Below, piece by piece: positions 61,221 through 64,000 of a stretch of 64,000 bases of DNA. The stretch covers positions 186,001 to 250,000 of the forward strand of contig CAYJMS010000004.1 in NCBI GenBank assembly GCA_964371615.1, given 5' to 3'. Below the pieces are notes generated by a model. That model worked only from the letters and a program-made list of their open reading frames with translations. It had not been told where the DNA came from and ran no database searches. Numbering within the stretch: the stretch's first letter is position 1; every line of letters starts with the position of its first letter. The DNA comes from SpSt-333 sp964371615. GTDB lineage: Bacteria > Bacteroidota > Ignavibacteria > UBA10030 > UBA8401. The position numbers were made by a program, and so were the translations under genes.

Positions 61221-62813
61221 TCAAATCCGGTAACCGAGGTCTTTCAAATTGTTTTTGATCTTCTCTGACAGCATTCGGGATTCAAGTAATTGTGCTTGTA
61301 GATCACGAGTTAGGTTGTTCATTGTGTTTTGGAACTCTTCTCCATCGTCTACTTCCTCCTCAGCCCCAACGTAGCGCCCAGGTGAAAGCATGTATCCATT
61401 CTTCTGAATGTCCTCGAGTCTAGCCGCTTTGCTGAATCCAGAAACATCATTGTATTCGCAATCTTTGTTACGCCACGAGTGATATGTGCCGGCAATAGTG
61501 GCTATATCTTCATCGGTGAATATGAGATGCTTGCGATCAATCATCGAGCCAATCTTGCGTCCGTCAATGAAAAGGGTTTCTCCGCGTCGGTCGCGAAAAC
61601 GATGGTTCTTCTTATCCCGCGAGATAAACCAGAGGCAAACAGGAATTTGAGTATTATAGAATAATTGTCCAGGTAATGAAACCATACAATCGACCAGATC
61701 TGCCTCGATAATCGCCTTTCTTATATCTCCTTCACCAGAAGAGTTTGAAGACATTGATCCATTGGAAAGGACAAATCCCGCAGTGCCGTGTGGGGCCAAG
61801 TGTGAAATGAAATGCTGAACCCATGCGAAGTTGGCGTTGCTCACCGGTGGAGTTCCATATTTCCATCGTGCATCGTTTGCCAACACTTCACCGCGCCAAT
61901 CACTTACGTTGAAAGGTGGATTTGCAAGAATGTAATCTGCCTTCAGTTCCTTCTGTTTGTCATCGTGAAAAGAATCACCCCATTCGATTTTCGCATCGAT
62001 ACCGCGAATAGCAAGATTCATCTTACACAATCGCCAAGTGGTCCGGTTTGACTCCTGTCCAAATATTGAAAGGTCACCAATTCTTCCGCCGTGCGCTTCA
62101 ATGAACTTCTCACTTTGCACAAACATTCCACCAGATCCGCAGCAAGGATCGAACACGCGCCCTTTATATGGCTCCAACATTGTAACGAGAAGATTTACAA
62201 TACTCTGAGGTGTATAAAATTGTCCGCCTCGTTTTCCTTCCGCATCTGCGAATTGGCCAAGAAAATATTCATACACACGACCGAGCAGATCATGACTGCG
62301 AGATTGTTTATCTCCGAGTCCAATTGTTCCTATGAGATCAATCAATTCACCAAGCCGATGGGAATCCAAAGCGGGACGCGCATAATCCTTTGGCAACACT
62401 CCAACCAATGATGGATTTTCCTTCTCAATCAAATCCATTGCATCGTCTATATCTTTGCCGATGGAGGGACTCTTTGCTCTGCTTTGGAGATAACTCCAAC
62501 GTGCCTTTTTAGGCACGTAGAATATGTTGGCTGCGCGATATTCATCAACATCCTCGATTGCTGTGTATCGTACCTTAATGTCTTTTACGAAATATTGGCT
62601 TTTTGAGTCTGAGAGTTCTACTTCGAGAGATGAGCGTTTCTCTTCAAATGCGTCGGAGATATACTTGAGGAATATGAGACCGAGAACTACATGCTTGTAT
62701 TCGGCAGCATCAATGGATGGCCAGAGTTTATCGGCGGCAGCCCATAGCGTTGATTCAAGATTTCCTTGTGCATTCTTTTGTTGTTTAACATCGTTGAGTT
62801 TTCTTTTTGCCAT
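61221..62813 (-). CDS. hsdM: Type I DNA methyltransferase M subunit
   Basis: 530 residues. An HsdM N-terminal helical domain is followed by the N6-adenine methyltransferase core: SAM-binding motif FDPCCGSGG (Asp222 onward), GQFYTPQSIV, and catalytic NPPF starting at Asn298 (LANPPFNVSDW). The C-terminal helices have LSPGRYVG. It methylates adenine at sites chosen by HsdS and protects the host. It is the first gene of the defence operon, followed by the AAA/protease pair, then hsdS and hsdR. No strong Shine-Dalgarno or clear promoter was identified upstream. Confidence 0.96.
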   Translation of the reverse strand: MAKRKLNDVKQQKNAQGNLESTLWAAADKLWPSIDAAEYKHVVLGLIFLKYISDAFEEKRSSLEVELSDSKSQYFVKDIKVRYTAIEDVDEYRAANIFYVPKKARWSYLQSRAKSPSIGKDIDDAMDLIEKENPSLVGVLPKDYARPALDSHRLGELIDLIGTIGLGDKQSRSHDLLGRVYEYFLGQFADAEGKRGGQFYTPQSIVNLLVTMLEPYKGRVFDPCCGSGGMFVQSEKFIEAHGGRIGDLSIFGQESNRTTWRLCKMNLAIRGIDAKIEWGDSFHDDKQKELKADYILANPPFNVSDWRGEVLANDARWKYGTPPVSNANFAWVQHFISHLAPHGTAGFVLSNGSMSSNSSGEGDIRKAIIEADLVDCMVSLPGQLFYNTQIPVCLWFISRDKKNHRFRDRRGETLFIDGRKIGSMIDRKHLIFTDEDIATIAGTYHSWRNKDCEYNDVSGFSKAARLEDIQKNGYMLSPGRYVGAEEEVDDGEEFQNTMNNLTRDLQAQLLESRMLSEKIKNNLKDLGYRI

Positions 62814-63404
62814 GATTTCTTTGCTTGTAAGTATGACAAATTCGCAGGATAATGACTGTTTTTTCCCTTGCGGCTTATGCCCCGAGAAATGTAACCTATT
62901 TATCCCGTTTTTTCAAGGAATTGAACTTTTTGGTGCTAGTGCTATTTGATAAGATATGACAAGCCAAATGGTAGGCTTTCTCTAAAGGATAAGAAAATGA
63001 AGGATTGAGGTTGTATTTATACCAAATTACCGGACTTTAAATATGGTATAAAGTGTAATTACAGCAAAGAATCTTGAGAGCGTAGGCAGAATGTCGTGTA
63101 CGCTTTTAATCTCAAAAAATGGATTAACTTAAACAAGCTCGAGGATGGCAACTATTGAGAGTCTCGCAGAATGGTTTTCTGCGAATTTATTCTAGTTGAG
63201 TATATATCACTTTTTGTGGGCTAGTCAGTTATTGTCGTTGCTAACAAGAAAATTCCTGTTGCCAAAATTACTTTTGTAATATTTCGTTTTTATTTATCGG
63301 AATGTCATAGTTAGCGGTAGAAGACTTCTCTTGACACAAATCTGAAAAAGACGTATCTTTGTGTAGTGCTTAATGGTAGTGATTAACTATACAAGGATAC
63401 TCAA
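62814..63404. other. Intergenic region between the defence operon and the transposase
   Basis: AT-rich sequence of about 590 bp, with no convincing gene. The promoter of hsdM should lie near its left end and the left end of the insertion sequence somewhere in its right half, but I cannot place the IS terminal repeat because the other end is outside the window. The transposase promoter is listed separately. Confidence 0.6.
63331..63359 (+). promoter_or_regulatory. Promoter of the IS1595-type transposase
   Basis: TTGACA (63331-63336), 17-bp spacer, TATCTT (63354-63359): near-consensus. The predicted start is near 63366, about 40 nt before the transposase ATG. Confidence 0.75.
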
Positions 63405-64000
63405 ATGAATATAACACAAGTTTACAAGACATTCCCCACACAAAATAGTTGTATCGCACATCTTGAGAAGGTAAAGTGGGATGGAAAGCCAATCTGCCCT
63501 TATTGTAAGTCTGCAAGGGTTTCCTCTGCGCCAAAAGAAAAACGTCATCATTGCAATAACTGCAATACCAGTTTCAGCGTAACCGTTGGAACAATATTTC
63601 ACAAAACAAAAGTAGATTTACAAAAATGGTTCGTTGCAATCTCTTTAGTATTGAATGCCAATAAGGGAATAAGCGCAAGACAACTTGGTAGGGATATTGA
63701 AGTAACCAAAGATACAGCATGGTTTATGGCTATGCGTATTCGTAGGGCAATGGCAGAGTATGGCGATTTATTAAAGGGAATCGTTGAGATAGATGAAACG
63801 TATGTCGGTGGAAAACCGCGCCGGGGAACCATGAACAATCCGAATGCGGATGGAACGGGAAACAAACGTGGACGCGGTACAACAAAAATTCCAGTTGTCG
63901 GTATGGTAGAGCGCGGTGGAAAGGTTCGTGCTAAAGTTGTAAAGAATGTTAGCCAGATGTCATTGTCTAAACTGGTAACGGAAAATATAGACCCTGCTAC
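63405..64000 (+). CDS. IS1595-family transposase, C-terminus cut by window edge
   Basis: I translated from the ATG at 63405, which has AAGGAT upstream; it stays open to base 64000 (198 full codons). A zinc-ribbon lies at about 25-50 (CPYCKSA then HHCNNCNTSF), followed by an HTH (GISARQLGRDIEVTKDTAW). The first catalytic Asp of an ISXO2-like DDE domain lies in VEIDETYVGG. This layout identifies the IS1595 family. The remaining catalytic residues lie outside the window, so intactness is unknown. It is the only transposase gene found and lies beside the defence island. Confidence 0.93.
   Translation, partial: MNITQVYKTFPTQNSCIAHLEKVKWDGKPICPYCKSARVSSAPKEKRHHCNNCNTSFSVTVGTIFHKTKVDLQKWFVAISLVLNANKGISARQLGRDIEVTKDTAWFMAMRIRRAMAEYGDLLKGIVEIDETYVGGKPRRGTMNNPNADGTGNKRGRGTTKIPVVGMVERGGKVRAKVVKNVSQMSLSKLVTENIDPA

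Noticed and set aside
1..64000. CRISPR array
   Set aside because: No regularly spaced direct repeats were seen and no cas genes are present.

Overview
The window looks like chromosomal DNA of a Gram-negative member of the Bacteroidota/Chlorobiota (FCB) group. An Ignavibacteria-type organism is my best guess. The reasons are several secreted proteins ending in a type IX secretion (T9SS) sorting domain with the NYPNPFNP signature, a TonB-dependent receptor beside a PorV/PorQ-like outer-membrane protein, FG-GAP propeller proteins, and many PAS-rich sensor kinases. The species assignment is inference.

Region 1 (1-8.3 kb, all minus strand) is a two-component cluster. It holds two multi-PAS sensor proteins without kinase domains, which are halves of one reading frame split by a single in-frame amber codon. 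A LytS-type membrane histidine kinase, an Rcp1-like single-domain response regulator and a large hybrid histidine kinase that runs off the left edge follow. A tRNA-Arg(ACG) with its terminator sits at 8.84-8.95 kb. A second copy of that terminator plus the tRNA 3' end lies 138 bp away.

Region 2 (9.3-48.8 kb) is a large carbon-catabolism locus built around a divergent regulatory region at 41.88-42.06 kb. Leftwards run 23 co-directional genes over about 32 kb, with no gap above about 130 bp. They encode an aminotransferase, a KDPG-type aldolase fused to a VOC domain, KDG kinase, dehydrogenases, an M20 hydrolase, T9SS-exported FG-GAP and PKD proteins, a transglutaminase-like protein, two BNR-type lipoproteins, an RraA-like enzyme, a TonB receptor, a PorV-like protein, a TIM-barrel glycosidase-like protein and a MetE-like methyltransferase. 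Rightwards run an IclR-family regulator, a Gfo/Idh/MocA dehydrogenase, a sodium/solute symporter, two amidohydrolases and a PL10-like pectate lyase. Together they suggest capture and depolymerisation of an acidic or modified polysaccharide, import, oxidation through sugar lactones, and entry through 2-keto-3-deoxy acids via KdgK and Eda. Both divergent promoters have good -35/-10 boxes and carry related palindromes just downstream of the predicted start points, likely IclR operators.

Region 3 (48.95-62.8 kb, all minus strand) is a mobile defence island. It has a tyrosine recombinase, a phage-O-like initiator, a DnaB-like helicase behind a palindromic operator, an unrecognised 381-residue protein, and a type I restriction-modification operon. 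Between hsdM and hsdS of that operon sits an AAA ATPase plus subtilisin-like protease pair that resembles the IetAS anti-phage system. The window ends inside an IS1595-family transposase gene (63.4 kb onward, plus strand) with a near-consensus promoter.
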